Of a DNA stretch of 64,000 bases, positions 33,999 through 43,456 are shown piece after piece; position 1 is the stretch's first letter, and the number at the start of each line of letters is the position of its first letter. The notes under the pieces were generated by a model. The model made no database searches and was not told the origin of the DNA. It was given only the letters and a program-made list of their open reading frames with translations. The translations under genes and the position numbers were made by a program. Source of the DNA: Clostridiales bacterium (GTDB lineage Bacteria; Bacillota; Clostridia; Saccharofermentanales; Saccharofermentanaceae); assembly GCA_017940895.1 (NCBI GenBank), contig JAGAXM010000022.1, forward strand, positions 1-64,000, read 5' to 3'.

Positions 33999-34002
33999 GT
34001 AC

Positions 34003-34863
34003 TCAGATGATGTTCTTGATACCGTCGCAGATTCTCTTTACTGCGGAGGGACGGTTCATCGTGTAAAGATGGATGCCGTCGCAGCCTGTTGTAAGAAGGT
34101 CAATGATCTGGCTGATGGCATACGCAAGACCTGCATCAAGGAATGCATCCGGATTATCGCCGTAGCGGTCTACTATGCGCTGGAAGTTATCGGGCAGCGT
34201 GGCGCCGCATGTGGATACCATTCTCTTAATCGATGCGACAGTAAGGCAGGGCATGATGCCGGGTGTGATCGGTACGTCGATGCCTGCGATCCTGGCGCTC
34301 TCCACCATGTCAAAGAAGTACTTGTTGTCGAAGAAGAGCTGCGACAAAAGCACATCGGCACCCGCGTCAACTTTCTTCTTGAGATTACGGATCTCCGTGA
34401 CTTTGTCGGGAGATTCCGTGTGGCACTCGGGATAGCATGCGCCCGCGATACAGAAGTTTGTCTTGGGCTTAATGTATTCGATAAGCTCGCTTGCGTGTGA
34501 GAATACGCCCTTAGCGGGTGCATTAGGGTTAACGTCGCCTCTTAATGCGAGGATGTTCTCGATGCCTGCATCCGCGAGTTCTTTGCTGAATTCGTCAATC
34601 TCGTGCTTATCGTACGAGAGGCATGTCAGGTGAGCGACAGGCTCAGTATGATACTGCTCCTTGATCTTCTTGCAGATCGCGATCGTCTTGTTGTTGTTCG
34701 AAGATCCGCCTGCACCGAAGGTAACCGAGATGTAGTCGGGATGAAGATCGCACAGCATCTCCAAAGTCTCGTCGATATTATTAAGTTCCGACTCTGCCTT
34801 GGGTGGGAAGATCTCGAAGGAGAGTATGGTCTTGTCCTGCTTGTAGATATCTGTAAGTTTCAT
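34003..34863 (-). CDS. metF: 5,10-methylenetetrahydrofolate reductase
   Basis: MetF makes 5-methyl-THF for methionine synthesis or, in acetogens, for the Wood-Ljungdahl methyl branch. The 286-residue protein shows SFEIFPPKAE, VTFGAGGSSNNN, NILALRGD, QLFFDNKYFF and GIMPCLTVASIKRM. ATG 34863 has GAGGA 5 nt upstream; an in-frame ATG at 34875 is less likely. No zinc-finger or MetV partner gene is adjacent. Confidence 0.94.
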   Translation of the reverse strand: MKLTDIYKQDKTILSFEIFPPKAESELNNIDETLEMLCDLHPDYISVTFGAGGSSNNNKTIAICKKIKEQYHTEPVAHLTCLSYDKHEIDEFSKELADAGIENILALRGDVNPNAPAKGVFSHASELIEYIKPKTNFCIAGACYPECHTESPDKVTEIRNLKKKVDAGADVLLSQLFFDNKYFFDMVESARIAGIDVPITPGIMPCLTVASIKRMVSTCGATLPDNFQRIVDRYGDNPDAFLDAGLAYAISQIIDLLTTGCDGIHLYTMNRPSAVKRICDGIKNII

Positions 34864-35005
34864 ATGATTCCTCATGCAATACTTATTCTGCGAATCATTT
34901 TATCATATGAAACTTTGCTTTATACGACAAAAAGCGATAGAGTACGTAATATGTATTATTTGATTGAGAGTACGTTGCCGTCCTGTCCCCTGAAGAGAAG
35001 AAGAA

Positions 35006-35857
35006 ATGGCTGTAATGCATACCGAACATATCGACTTTTTTGATCCGTTAAAGATCGCGGACAGCGGACAGGCGTTCCGTATTCATCCGATAGATGATAC
35101 CCATACCGAGCTTGTCGCACACGGACAATATCTTCAGATCGCATCTTTGGGTAATAATGACTTCGCTTTCTCGTGTACTGAAAAGGAATTCAAAGATATA
35201 TGGCAGGACTACTTCGATCTTGATACGGACTATGTGAGCGCCGTTAAGCGTATAGATAAGGAAGATGATTTCCTTAATGCCGCTGCCTCGTTCGGATACG
35301 GAATAAGGATCTTACAGCAGGAAGTCTTCGAGACCGTCATCTCTTACATAATCTCACAGAGAAGATCCATCCCTTCGATAACCACATGTGTTGACCGTTT
35401 CTCGGGACTTGCGGGTGACAAGATCAAACTGCCGAAGCTCGATAAGCCTTTCGTGAAGCCTCTGAAGAAAGAGTATTATGCTTTTCCCTCGGTTGGACAG
35501 GCTTCGAAGATCACGGCGGAAGAACTTAACGGTATCGGTGCAGGGTACAGGACGGCATATATAATGTCTGCAGTAAATGATTTCGCAAGCGGCAAGCTTG
35601 TTTCCGACCAGATGAAGAAGCTTGATGACGACGAGCTCTATGAAGTGCTTACCGCTATGCACGGCGTCGGAGTAAAGGTCGCGAACTGCGCTATGCTGTT
35701 CGGCTTTCACAGGACGGGAAGGTTTCCCGTAGACGTATGGATAAAGAGGATAGAGGATAAGTATTATAACGGGCATTTCGATGCGGACCGTTATCCCGGT
35801 ACTGCAGGGATCTTACAGCAGTTTATGTTCTACTATATCCGCAAGGGGATTACTTAA
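35006..35857 (+). CDS. HhH-GPD DNA glycosylase, OGG1-type (8-oxoguanine)
   Basis: This 283-residue protein has the helix-hairpin-helix motif MHGVGVKVANC with the presumed catalytic Lys224, and the catalytic Asp243 in FPVDVWIKR. The N-terminal region (DSGQAFRI) fits the OGG1/AlkA fold. It would excise oxidised guanine and cut the strand. The last 8 bases overlap the opposing RNA methyltransferase gene. Confidence 0.85.
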   Translation: MAVMHTEHIDFFDPLKIADSGQAFRIHPIDDTHTELVAHGQYLQIASLGNNDFAFSCTEKEFKDIWQDYFDLDTDYVSAVKRIDKEDDFLNAAASFGYGIRILQQEVFETVISYIISQRRSIPSITTCVDRFSGLAGDKIKLPKLDKPFVKPLKKEYYAFPSVGQASKITAEELNGIGAGYRTAYIMSAVNDFASGKLVSDQMKKLDDDELYEVLTAMHGVGVKVANCAMLFGFHRTGRFPVDVWIKRIEDKYYNGHFDADRYPGTAGILQQFMFYYIRKGIT

Positions 35858-37046
35858 GCTTAAAGTAGTTATTCAGCTGGCACTTTATGTTGCCGTTATA
35901 AAGCTTGACTCTCTTATCTGCCTTGTGTCCTGTGGCAACCTCGAACGAATCGTCGGGAGTTATTACCGACAGTCTCATTCCGGGACGGCAGAAGCCCTGA
36001 GAAGTAAGATACAGGGAAGAGATCATTTTGTAGATCTCGGCTGCTTCCTCGGGTGTCATGAGACGGCCTCCGTAGGGAGGGTTGGTTATAACCATTGTGC
36101 GTGAGAATCCCGTTATCTTCTCGAATGCCGAAGGCGTTCTTGTCGCTGCATCGGCTACGGTGAACCTGATGTGATCGGCGACACCTGCTGCTTTTGCATT
36201 TCTTATTGAAGACTCGATCGCTTTGGCATCAATATCGGAGCCGAAGTAGAAGCAGTCGTCGGTCGCTTCCGCATCTTCAAGTGAAAGCGCTTCCTCGAGT
36301 GCCTTTTTCTTCGCATATTCACCTATGTAAGGAAGGTTTTCATATGAAAAGGATCTGTTTTTACCCGGTGCGATATTACAAGCCATCATAGCGGCTTCGA
36401 TGAGTATCGTTCCCGATCCGCAGAACGGGTCGGCAAGCGCTTCCGCACCGTAGGGTCTGTATCTTCCGAGTGTGATCATGCCGGAAGCAAGTGTCTCTCT
36501 TATCGGCGCTTCGTGTGTAAGCGGGCGGTAGCCTCTCTTATGAAGACCTTCGCCGGAAGTGTCGATCATGAGGGAAACGACATCGTTTACTATACCGAAC
36601 TGTATACGTACTACACCTTTAGCAGCGTCCTCTGCTATGATGCCGTCTGCACCGAGACCTCTTGCTTTACACAGAGACTTGACCACAGCCTTCTTCACGA
36701 GGCTTTGGCATGCGCTGATACCGAACAGTTTGGACTTTCTTGAATAACCGTTGATTATGAACGCGTACCCGTCGGGGATGAATTCGTCCCACGGCAGCGC
36801 ACATGTACCGTCGAAAAGCTCGGAGAACTCTGCCGCAGGGAAGGAGCCTACTTCGAAAAGGACACGCTCGGCTCGCCTTGTCCACATATTGGCTCTGGCG
36901 ACATCGGATTCCCATGTATCGTCATCCGCATTTAGGACGACCATACCGTCGGAAACGTTGATATTGCTGCGCTCGTAGCCGATCGCAGTGAGGTCGTCGC
37001 GCACGCAGCTTTCGAGACCGAACAGACATGTAAGTACGATTTTCAT
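35850..37046 (-). CDS. THUMP-domain class I RNA methyltransferase (RlmL/YpsC-like)
   Basis: This 398-residue protein has an N-terminal ferredoxin-like/THUMP RNA-binding region (residues 1-160) and a methyltransferase domain with LADPFCGSGTILIEAA, GSDIDAKAI and the N6-adenine/N2-guanine type catalytic motif TNPPYG. It probably makes an m2G or similar mark in 23S rRNA or tRNA. The 3' end overlaps the opposing OGG-type gene by 8 bases. Confidence 0.86.
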   Translation of the reverse strand: MKIVLTCLFGLESCVRDDLTAIGYERSNINVSDGMVVLNADDDTWESDVARANMWTRRAERVLFEVGSFPAAEFSELFDGTCALPWDEFIPDGYAFIINGYSRKSKLFGISACQSLVKKAVVKSLCKARGLGADGIIAEDAAKGVVRIQFGIVNDVVSLMIDTSGEGLHKRGYRPLTHEAPIRETLASGMITLGRYRPYGAEALADPFCGSGTILIEAAMMACNIAPGKNRSFSYENLPYIGEYAKKKALEEALSLEDAEATDDCFYFGSDIDAKAIESSIRNAKAAGVADHIRFTVADAATRTPSAFEKITGFSRTMVITNPPYGGRLMTPEEAAEIYKMISSLYLTSQGFCRPGMRLSVITPDDSFEVATGHKADKRVKLYNGNIKCQLNNYFKLK

Positions 37047-37130
37047 ACGTGCAATTATACCCTATGCGAAAATCGGCGTGTCAATATCTTTTTTTGATTT
37101 TTTTGTGTATTTCTCTCGTGGACACCCCTG

Positions 37131-37321
37131 TGTGAATAATTACACTTTAGTCACTTAAAGCCTTGATTTACCGTGTTTCCATGTTGTGTAAAGTGTTTGT
37201 AATAATTCGGCAACAATCTGGACGCATTCTCCAAAGAGGCGGGTTTTATTGGCCTGACGGGTTGTGAACTTTCGGAACGCTTGTTTTGAGGTTATCGACA
37301 GAGTTATGAACATTATGAACA
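37131..37321. promoter_or_regulatory. Cluster of DnaA-box-like 9-mers in a 413-base gap
   Basis: The gap between the RNA methyltransferase gene and proA (37047-37459) has no gene. It contains one perfect DnaA box on the minus strand (TTATTCACA, 37139-37131) and three plus-strand near-matches: TTATCGACA at 37292-37300, and TTATGAACA at 37304-37312 and again, directly adjoining, at 37313-37321. The rest is AT-rich. DnaA binding is an inference. Confidence 0.4.
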
Positions 37322-37426
37322 CTTTTCGTTTGAAAATGATCAAATATCGGCGGTTTTCAATTTATAAGATAAATATTCTTTGATAACATTTAATCGGATA
37401 TTATTCTTAATTACTTGTAACATGAG

Positions 37427-37435
37427 TGTTATAAT
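37427..37435 (+). promoter_or_regulatory. Extended -10 promoter of proA-rpiB-upp-atp
   Basis: TG at 37427-37428, one base, then TATAAT at 37430-37435 form an extended -10 element 24 bases before the proA ATG. It is the only clear promoter seen before the ATP synthase genes. Confidence 0.65.
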
Positions 37436-37459
37436 CAGTTCGAATTTACGAGGTGGCCT

Positions 37460-38713
37460 ATGTCTGATTTAAAAACAACAGCACAGATGTCCAAGACAGC
37501 ATCTTTCACGATGGCTCTTCTGGACAATGAGACCAAGACGAAAGCTCTCGAAGCTGTAGCTTGTGCACTTCTCGAGAACAGGGACCGTATCTTCGAAGCC
37601 AATCAGAAGGATCTTACAAGATCCGAGGGCGAAGGTCTTGAGGGACCTTTGATGAAGAGACTTCGTTTTGACGAACATAAGCTTAACGATGTAGTAGACG
37701 GTATAAGAAGTCTTCAGAACCTTAATGATCCTGTCGGTGAGATCAAGCTTCATACTACGCTTGATGACGGGCTGGAGCTTTACAGGGTTACATGCCCTAT
37801 CGGCGTTATAGGAGTTATTTTCGAGTCTCGTCCGGATGCACTTGTTCAGATCGCATCCCTTTGTCTTAAGAGCGGCAATTCCGTTTTTCTAAAGGGCGGA
37901 AGGGAAGCTGCCGAGACCAACCGAGTTCTTTATGAGGTTATAAGAGATGCTTCCGTAAGCAACGGCCTGCCTGAAGGATGGATCAATCTTCTTGAGAGCC
38001 GCGAGGAAGTAAATGCCATGCTCTCACTGTCGGATTATATCGATCTGATCATCCCCAGAGGCTCCAATGCTTTTGTTCAGTATATTATGCAGAACACGAC
38101 GATCCCCGTTATGGGACATGCCGACGGTGTATGCCACACATATATCGACAGATATGCTGATGAGGCTACGGCTTTGAAGGTGGTTGTTGATGCGAAGACT
38201 CAGTATGTATCCGTATGCAATGCCACGGAGACTATACTTATCGACAAGACGCTCGAGACTACACTGATGCCTAAGATCATCGCGGCACTCGAGGATAAGG
38301 GCGTTACGGTCCATCTTGAGTCGGAAGTAACCGAGTGGCATCACGAGTATCTTGATTATGAAGTATCGATCAAGCTTACAAGCAGCATCGATGAGGCGAT
38401 CGATCATATCAATAAGTACGGTTCCGGTCATACAGACGCGATCATTACGACAAATAAGGAAAGAGCCGAATACTTTATGAATAAGGTCGATTCGGGAAGC
38501 GTGCTGCTTAACTGCTCCACAAGATTCGCGGACGGTTTCAGATACGGCTTCGGTGCAGAAGTTGGAATCTCCACAAGTAAGCTTCATGCAAGAGGTCCCG
38601 TAGGACTCGAAGGACTCGTTTCTTATAAGTATAAGCTTTACGGCGACGGACATATTGTTGCCGATTACGCAACAGGTGAAAAGAAATTTAAGCATATAAG
38701 GAGAGATATATGA
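37460..38713 (+). CDS. proA: Gamma-glutamyl phosphate reductase
   Basis: ProA makes glutamate semialdehyde in proline synthesis. The 417-residue protein shows GVIGVIFESRPDALVQ, LKGGREAAETN, PRGSNAFV, the catalytic Cys253 in YVSVCNATET and GFGAEVGISTSKLHARGPVGLEGL. GAGGTGG precedes the ATG. The kinase partner proB is not adjacent. The stop overlaps rpiB by 4 nt. Confidence 0.96.
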   Translation: MSDLKTTAQMSKTASFTMALLDNETKTKALEAVACALLENRDRIFEANQKDLTRSEGEGLEGPLMKRLRFDEHKLNDVVDGIRSLQNLNDPVGEIKLHTTLDDGLELYRVTCPIGVIGVIFESRPDALVQIASLCLKSGNSVFLKGGREAAETNRVLYEVIRDASVSNGLPEGWINLLESREEVNAMLSLSDYIDLIIPRGSNAFVQYIMQNTTIPVMGHADGVCHTYIDRYADEATALKVVVDAKTQYVSVCNATETILIDKTLETTLMPKIIAALEDKGVTVHLESEVTEWHHEYLDYEVSIKLTSSIDEAIDHINKYGSGHTDAIITTNKERAEYFMNKVDSGSVLLNCSTRFADGFRYGFGAEVGISTSKLHARGPVGLEGLVSYKYKLYGDGHIVADYATGEKKFKHIRRDI

Positions 38714-39162
38714 CAGTATCAATAGCATCAGATCATGCAGGTTACGACATGAGACAGCTCGTTATCGAGCACCTTAAGTCCAAGGGCTTCGAGGTTATCG
38801 ACGGCGGTGCGGTATCCGCAACGGAGCGTTTCTCTTATGTTGAGGCAGGCAACAAGGTTGCACAGGATGTTCTTTCCGGCAAGGCTGACAGAGGTATCGC
38901 CATCTGCGGAACGGGAATCGGTATTTCGATGGTATGCAACAAGCATAAGGGAATACGTGCAGCTCTTTGCAACAACGAGTACATGGCAAGAATGTGCCGT
39001 CAGCATAACGATGCCAACGTACTTTCTTTCGGTGCGAGAGTCGTAGGTCCCGAGATCGCTTTCGCTATGGTCGACTGCTTCTTTGAAGAGGAGTTCGCAG
39101 GCGGAAGACATGCCGAGAGAGTCGGCCAGATGAAGCAGACAGAAGAAGAAAATTTCAAGTAA
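38710..39162 (+). CDS. rpiB: Ribose-5-phosphate isomerase B
   Basis: RpiB interconverts ribose-5-phosphate and ribulose-5-phosphate. The 150-residue protein has [11 protein letters not shown], the active-site Cys in IAICGTGIG and [17 protein letters not shown]. LacA/LacB galactose-6-phosphate isomerases are similar, but the context with upp favours RpiB. Confidence 0.92.
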   Translation: MTVSIASDHAGYDMRQLVIEHLKSKGFEVIDGGAVSATERFSYVEAGNKVAQDVLSGKADRGIAICGTGIGISMVCNKHKGIRAALCNNEYMARMCRQHNDANVLSFGARVVGPEIAFAMVDCFFEEEFAGGRHAERVGQMKQTEEENFK

Positions 39163-39184
39163 TCTCATAAGTGAGGTGAAGGTT

Positions 39185-39820
39185 ATGGCGCAGGACAACG
39201 TATTTGTATTCGATCATCCGCTTATCCAGCATAAGGTATCGCTTCTCCGCGATAAGAACACGAGCACCAAGGAGTTCCGTGAGCTCGTCGAGGAGATCGC
39301 TATGCTCATGGCATATGAGGTCACAAGAGATCTTCCTTTGAAGGATGTTGAGATAGAGACTCCCGTTGCCACGGCACATTCAAAGATGCTTGCGGGCAAA
39401 TCCATCGCCGTTGTTCCGATACTTCGTGCGGGACTCGGAATGGTAGACGGTATGGTCAAGCTTATTCCCAACCTTAAGGTAGGTCATATCGGTCTTTACA
39501 GAGATCCTGTTACGATCGAGCCTCATACTTATTACTGCAAGCTTCCCGAGGATATCAATGAAAGAGAAGTCATTATCCTCGATCCGATGCTCGCGACCGG
39601 CGGATCCTCTTCGGCAGCCATCGGCTACCTTAAGGAGAAGGGAATAGACAGCATCAAGTTCATGTGTCTGATTGCCGCTCCCGAAGGTATTGAAAGATTA
39701 ACCAAAGATCATCCTGACGTGAAGATATACTGCGCAGCCAAGGATGAGAGATTGAATGACGATTCTTACATCGTACCCGGACTGGGCGATGCGGGTGACC
39801 GTATATTCGGAACTAATTAA
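39185..39820 (+). CDS. upp: Uracil phosphoribosyltransferase
   Basis: Upp salvages uracil with PRPP to UMP. The 211-residue protein has [13 protein letters not shown] and the PRPP loop [15 protein letters not shown], and ends in [11 protein letters not shown]. The ATG at 39185 is preferred to the in-frame GTG at 39176, which falls in the ribosome binding site GAGGTG. The placement just before the atp genes matches Bacillus. Confidence 0.96.
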   Translation: MAQDNVFVFDHPLIQHKVSLLRDKNTSTKEFRELVEEIAMLMAYEVTRDLPLKDVEIETPVATAHSKMLAGKSIAVVPILRAGLGMVDGMVKLIPNLKVGHIGLYRDPVTIEPHTYYCKLPEDINEREVIILDPMLATGGSSSAAIGYLKEKGIDSIKFMCLIAAPEGIERLTKDHPDVKIYCAAKDERLNDDSYIVPGLGDAGDRIFGTN

Positions 39821-39837
39821 GAAAGAAGTTATTGTCA

Positions 39838-40689
39838 ATGAATTGGTGGTCAGAGTTCTTTGCTTCATTCTTAGAGCATCTTAAAGAACACATTATTCCG
39901 AGTAATATCGGAGAGAAGATAAATGAGGCTATCCTACAGGTTAAGCATTATCTTATGATCGGCGATTATGAGGTTGTGCTTACGGACGCTGTAATAGTAA
40001 TGTGGATCGCCGTAGGTATATTCGCGGTCCTTTTCGCGGTCATGGCTCATAAGCCGAAGATCAAGCCCGATACCAAACAGACTTTTGTCGAGATGCTCGT
40101 AGGTCTTGTGCTCTCTGTAGCGGCAGGCTTCGGTATCAGGGAAGATGAGGCGCGTCACATCGCTCCCATGATCGGCACTTTCTTTATAATGATCACGGCA
40201 TGTAATACGATCTCCATCTTCGGAGTTGTGCCGCCTGCCAAGAATATCGGCTTCCCGATAGCAATGGCGCTTTGCGCGATCGTATATGTAATCTATATTT
40301 CCATAAGATTTGTAGGGATCAAGGGATTCTGGAATTCCCTTATCCACCCCATGGCATTCATGCTGCCGTTCAAGATCATCGATATTCTCGTAAGACCCGT
40401 ATCACTGTGTCTGAGATTGTTCGGTAACGTATTCGGCGCATTCGTCTTTATGGAATTCCTTCATATCGTATGTCCTTTGATCCTGCCGGCTGCTTTCGGC
40501 TTGTGGTTTGACCTTGCCGACGGCGTGCTTCAGGCGATCATATTCTCATATCTTACGATCTACTATATCGGCGAGAGCATCGAGATAGGACATGAGATGC
40601 AGGAGCATCCCGAGAACTTTGTTAAGAAGAAGAAGGAAAAGAGAAATAAAAAATCCACGGCTGCAGATGTAGCAGCTGTCGATCAATAA
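39838..40689 (+). CDS. atpB: F-type ATP synthase subunit a
   Basis: This 283-residue membrane subunit forms the ion half-channels next to the c ring. It has about five or six hydrophobic segments, and the essential Arg is in SLCLRLFGNVFG. The C-terminal tail from about residue 258 is Lys-rich and cytoplasmic. No atpI gene precedes it; the gap from upp is 17 bases. The ATG at 39838 is used rather than TTG 39832. Confidence 0.94.
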   Translation: MNWWSEFFASFLEHLKEHIIPSNIGEKINEAILQVKHYLMIGDYEVVLTDAVIVMWIAVGIFAVLFAVMAHKPKIKPDTKQTFVEMLVGLVLSVAAGFGIREDEARHIAPMIGTFFIMITACNTISIFGVVPPAKNIGFPIAMALCAIVYVIYISIRFVGIKGFWNSLIHPMAFMLPFKIIDILVRPVSLCLRLFGNVFGAFVFMEFLHIVCPLILPAAFGLWFDLADGVLQAIIFSYLTIYYIGESIEIGHEMQEHPENFVKKKKEKRNKKSTAADVAAVDQ

Positions 40690-40701
40690 CGGAGGTATAT
40701 C

Positions 40702-40983
40702 ATGGATCTTATTACTTTTGCCGGTGCCGCGCTTGACACTACTTCGGCTATCGAGCCCAGGGCTTTTGCCGTACTTGCTGCAGGACTTGCTATCGGATTA
40801 GGCTCACTCGGAGCATCACTTGCTATCGGTATTGCCGCTTCGCGTGCTTTCGATGCAGGTGCCAGACAGCCTGAGGTATTCGCCAAGATACAGACACTGT
40901 TGCTTATCTGTATAGCATTTATCGAGTCACTTGCTATTTATGCGCTCGTTGTCGCACTGCTTTTGATATTCACAGTAAAGTAA
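40702..40983 (+). CDS. atpE: F-type ATP synthase subunit c
   Basis: This 93-residue proteolipid has two membrane helices and the polar loop ARQPE. The ion-binding carboxylate is Glu75 in FIESLAIY. By hand alignment with the Na+ ring of Ilyobacter, the helix-1 Gln that binds Na+ is replaced by Ile (about residue 42), which favours H+ coupling even though the Glu-Ser pair is kept. The N-terminus is about 15 residues longer than in short c subunits. Confidence 0.94.
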   Translation: MDLITFAGAALDTTSAIEPRAFAVLAAGLAIGLGSLGASLAIGIAASRAFDAGARQPEVFAKIQTLLLICIAFIESLAIYALVVALLLIFTVK

Positions 40984-40998
40984 GGGGAGATCAAACCC

Positions 40999-41577
40999 AT
41001 GATTAATATGTATTCGATGATATTAATGGCAGAAGAGTCTGCCGAAGAGTCGTCACTTTTCTCTCCCGATCAGATGGGAGGATATGCAGCGACTATTCTT
41101 CTTACTGTCATCAATGTTCTTCTCGTATTCCTGTTCTTCAAGTTTGTGCTCTTTAAGCCGATCCTCGGGGTCATAAAGAAGAGAGAAGAGCTGATTGCTT
41201 CACAGCTTAAGGATGCCGAGGATTCCAAGGCACAGGCTGCTTTGAACGCGGAAGAGAGCAAGCAGGCTATAGATGATGCCAGAGTCGAGGCTTCCCAGAT
41301 ACTCGAAGATGCAAGGACCGATGCCGAAGAACAGGCCAAGATCATTAAAATGAAAGCCAAAGAAGAGGCTGATGAGATCATCGACAGAGCTCAGTCCGAA
41401 GTTCTTCGCATGAAGAAAGTCTCGATTGAGCAGATGAAGGACGAGATTTCCGATCTTGCCGTTGAGGTTGCAGGAAGGGTTATCGGCGACGTAGTAGAGC
41501 ACGATAAGCTTAAGGATCTTGCCGTAAAGCATACTGAGGAGCTTGTCGGAGAAGAGGTGGACAGCCTTGGCGAGTAA
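40999..41577 (+). CDS. atpF: F-type ATP synthase subunit b
   Basis: This 192-residue stator subunit has one membrane helix (about residues 29-50) followed by a long charged coiled coil and a C-terminal segment ([20 protein letters not shown]) that normally contacts delta. There is no delta-like extension on b, unlike the mycobacterial b-delta fusion. The ATG follows GGGGAGATC. The 3' end overlaps the next gene by 11 bases if that starts at 41567. Confidence 0.93.
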   Translation: MINMYSMILMAEESAEESSLFSPDQMGGYAATILLTVINVLLVFLFFKFVLFKPILGVIKKREELIASQLKDAEDSKAQAALNAEESKQAIDDARVEASQILEDARTDAEEQAKIIKMKAKEEADEIIDRAQSEVLRMKKVSIEQMKDEISDLAVEVAGRVIGDVVEHDKLKDLAVKHTEELVGEEVDSLGE

Positions 41578-43456
41578 ACCGGTTGTTTTGAAAGTTGTGG
41601 CAGCGGGTGATATGACGGCGAATGAGATTGCCCGTATCGCCAACACTTTTGCTGTTAAGAATAATATTGAACAGTATGAGATGCAGTTCGAAGTCGATGA
41701 GTCCCTTATCGGAGGCTTCGTAATCTTCGCACGCGGAACCAGATACGATTATTCCGTTAAAGGTCAGCTTCAAAGGCTCGGAACATTCGTTAAGCGTTCG
41801 AGAAATCTCGAGGAAGCTGATGCAGAAGAAGATATTACTTTCTCTCCCGAGAAGGTCAAGAATGATATTAAGAAAGCTATCGATAAGTTCGAAGAATCAC
41901 CTGCTTCGAGCTTCGACAGTGCCGAGATTGCTAAGCTCACGGGTGAAGATCTGCAGAAGCGAATAGAAGCAGCTTTCGATAATGTCGATAATATCGAAGA
42001 GGTAGGTATCGTCCAGAGCGTAAACGACGGTGTTGCCATGGTATCCGGTCTTGAGCACTGCATGCTCTCTGAGCTCGTTACATTCACGTCCGGCGGCTTC
42101 GGTCTGGCGCTGAATCTCGAGCGAAATGCAGTCGGTGTCGTTTTGCTTTCGGGTGCAGACAATGTCGTTGAAGGCACCGTGTGCATGAGAACGAGAACAA
42201 CGGTTTCCGTTCCCGTGGGAATGGGACTTCTCGGAAGAGTAGTTAATCCTCTGGGACATCCCATAGACGGCAAGGGCATCATAAGATATACGAAGACGAG
42301 GCCGATCGAGTCTCCGGCTCCTTCCATCGTTGACAGGTCGCCCGTTAACAAGCCTATGGCAACGGGTATCACGGCTATAGATGCCATGACCCCTATCGGA
42401 AGAGGTCAGCGTGAGCTTATCATCGGTGACCGTCAGACAGGTAAGACTGCGATCGCGATTGATACGATCATCAACCAGAAGGGTAAAGATACCATCTGTA
42501 TCTATGTAGCGATCGGACAGAAGATGAGTACGATCGTTAATACAGTAAATACGCTTGATAAGCACGGCGCGCTCGATTATACGATCGTAGTCGCGGCAGG
42601 TGCTTCGGATTCCGCATCTTTGCAGTATATTGCTCCTTTCTCGGGCTGTGCCATGGGAGAAGAGTTTATGTATGACGGCAAGGACGTGCTTATCATCTAT
42701 GATGACTTAAGTAAGCACGCCCAGGCATACAGAGCAATCTCGCTGCTCTTAAGAAGACCTCCGGGAAGAGAAGCGTATCCGGGTGATGTATTCTATCTTC
42801 ATTCGAGACTTCTCGAGAGAGCATCCAAGCTGTCAGCAAAGAAGGGCGGCGGTTCAATGACCGCACTTCCCATCATCGAGACTTTGGGTGACGATATCTC
42901 GGCTTATATCCCGACCAATGTCATCTCTATCACTGACGGTCAGATCTATCTGTCGCCGGAGCTGTTCTTCTCGGGTCAGCGTCCTGCAATTAACGTAGGT
43001 CTGTCGGTATCCCGTGTCGGCGGTGCAGCTCAGACGAAGGCTACGAAGAAAGTCGGCGGTCCTGTGCGTATCGCTCTTGCGCAGGCTCGCGAAATGGCTT
43101 CTTTCGCGCAGTTCGGTGCCGATCTTGACGAGAACACTCAGCTTCAGCTTAAGCGAGGCGTGGTTCTTAACGAGGTTCTTAAGCAGGAGCAGTATTCTCC
43201 TCTGTCGATGGAGGAGCAGGTAATAATGCTCTATCTTGCGACTTCCGACAAGCTCACATTCCTTGCCAAGGAAGATATCAGGGAATATCTGTATTCCTTT
43301 ATGGATCAGATCAGACTTGCAAGACAGGATATCCTCATGGATATCAGTTCCTCGGGCAAGTTCGAAGATGAGACCGTTGCAAAGATCGATGAGTATGAGA
43401 CGCAGTTCAGGGAAAGCTATATCTACGATCATCCTGAGTACAAAGAAGAAGACTGA
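41567..43456 (+). CDS. atpA: ATP synthase delta C-terminal domain fused to subunit alpha
   Basis: This 629-residue protein is about 125 residues longer than normal alpha. Residues 5-75 match the C-terminal domain of subunit delta ([17 protein letters not shown], then [10 protein letters not shown]). Residues 76-117 are a charged, probably helical linker. From about 118 onward it is ordinary alpha, with [20 protein letters not shown], the P-loop [13 protein letters not shown], and [11 protein letters not shown]. No other delta gene lies between atpF and atpG, and the delta N-terminal domain is missing from the operon. The start is taken as TTG 41567, with GAGGTGG at 41554-41560; TTG 41543 in the same frame would add eight residues. 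No stop or frameshift breaks the frame. Confidence 0.9.
   Translation: MASKPVVLKVVAAGDMTANEIARIANTFAVKNNIEQYEMQFEVDESLIGGFVIFARGTRYDYSVKGQLQRLGTFVKRSRNLEEADAEEDITFSPEKVKNDIKKAIDKFEESPASSFDSAEIAKLTGEDLQKRIEAAFDNVDNIEEVGIVQSVNDGVAMVSGLEHCMLSELVTFTSGGFGLALNLERNAVGVVLLSGADNVVEGTVCMRTRTTVSVPVGMGLLGRVVNPLGHPIDGKGIIRYTKTRPIESPAPSIVDRSPVNKPMATGITAIDAMTPIGRGQRELIIGDRQTGKTAIAIDTIINQKGKDTICIYVAIGQKMSTIVNTVNTLDKHGALDYTIVVAAGASDSASLQYIAPFSGCAMGEEFMYDGKDVLIIYDDLSKHAQAYRAISLLLRRPPGREAYPGDVFYLHSRLLERASKLSAKKGGGSMTALPIIETLGDDISAYIPTNVISITDGQIYLSPELFFSGQRPAINVGLSVSRVGGAAQTKATKKVGGPVRIALAQAREMASFAQFGADLDENTQLQLKRGVVLNEVLKQEQYSPLSMEEQVIMLYLATSDKLTFLAKEDIREYLYSFMDQIRLARQDILMDISSSGKFEDETVAKIDEYETQFRESYIYDHPEYKEED

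Noticed and set aside
37047-37459. Chromosomal replication origin
   Set aside because: The DnaA-like boxes are few and mostly imperfect, no dnaA, dnaN or rpmH is nearby, and no strand-bias switch of genes is seen here.
41543-41577. Separate short delta gene ending before alpha
   Set aside because: No stop codon interrupts the frame from the delta-like segment through the linker into alpha, and no second start with a good ribosome site is evident at the alpha-like part.
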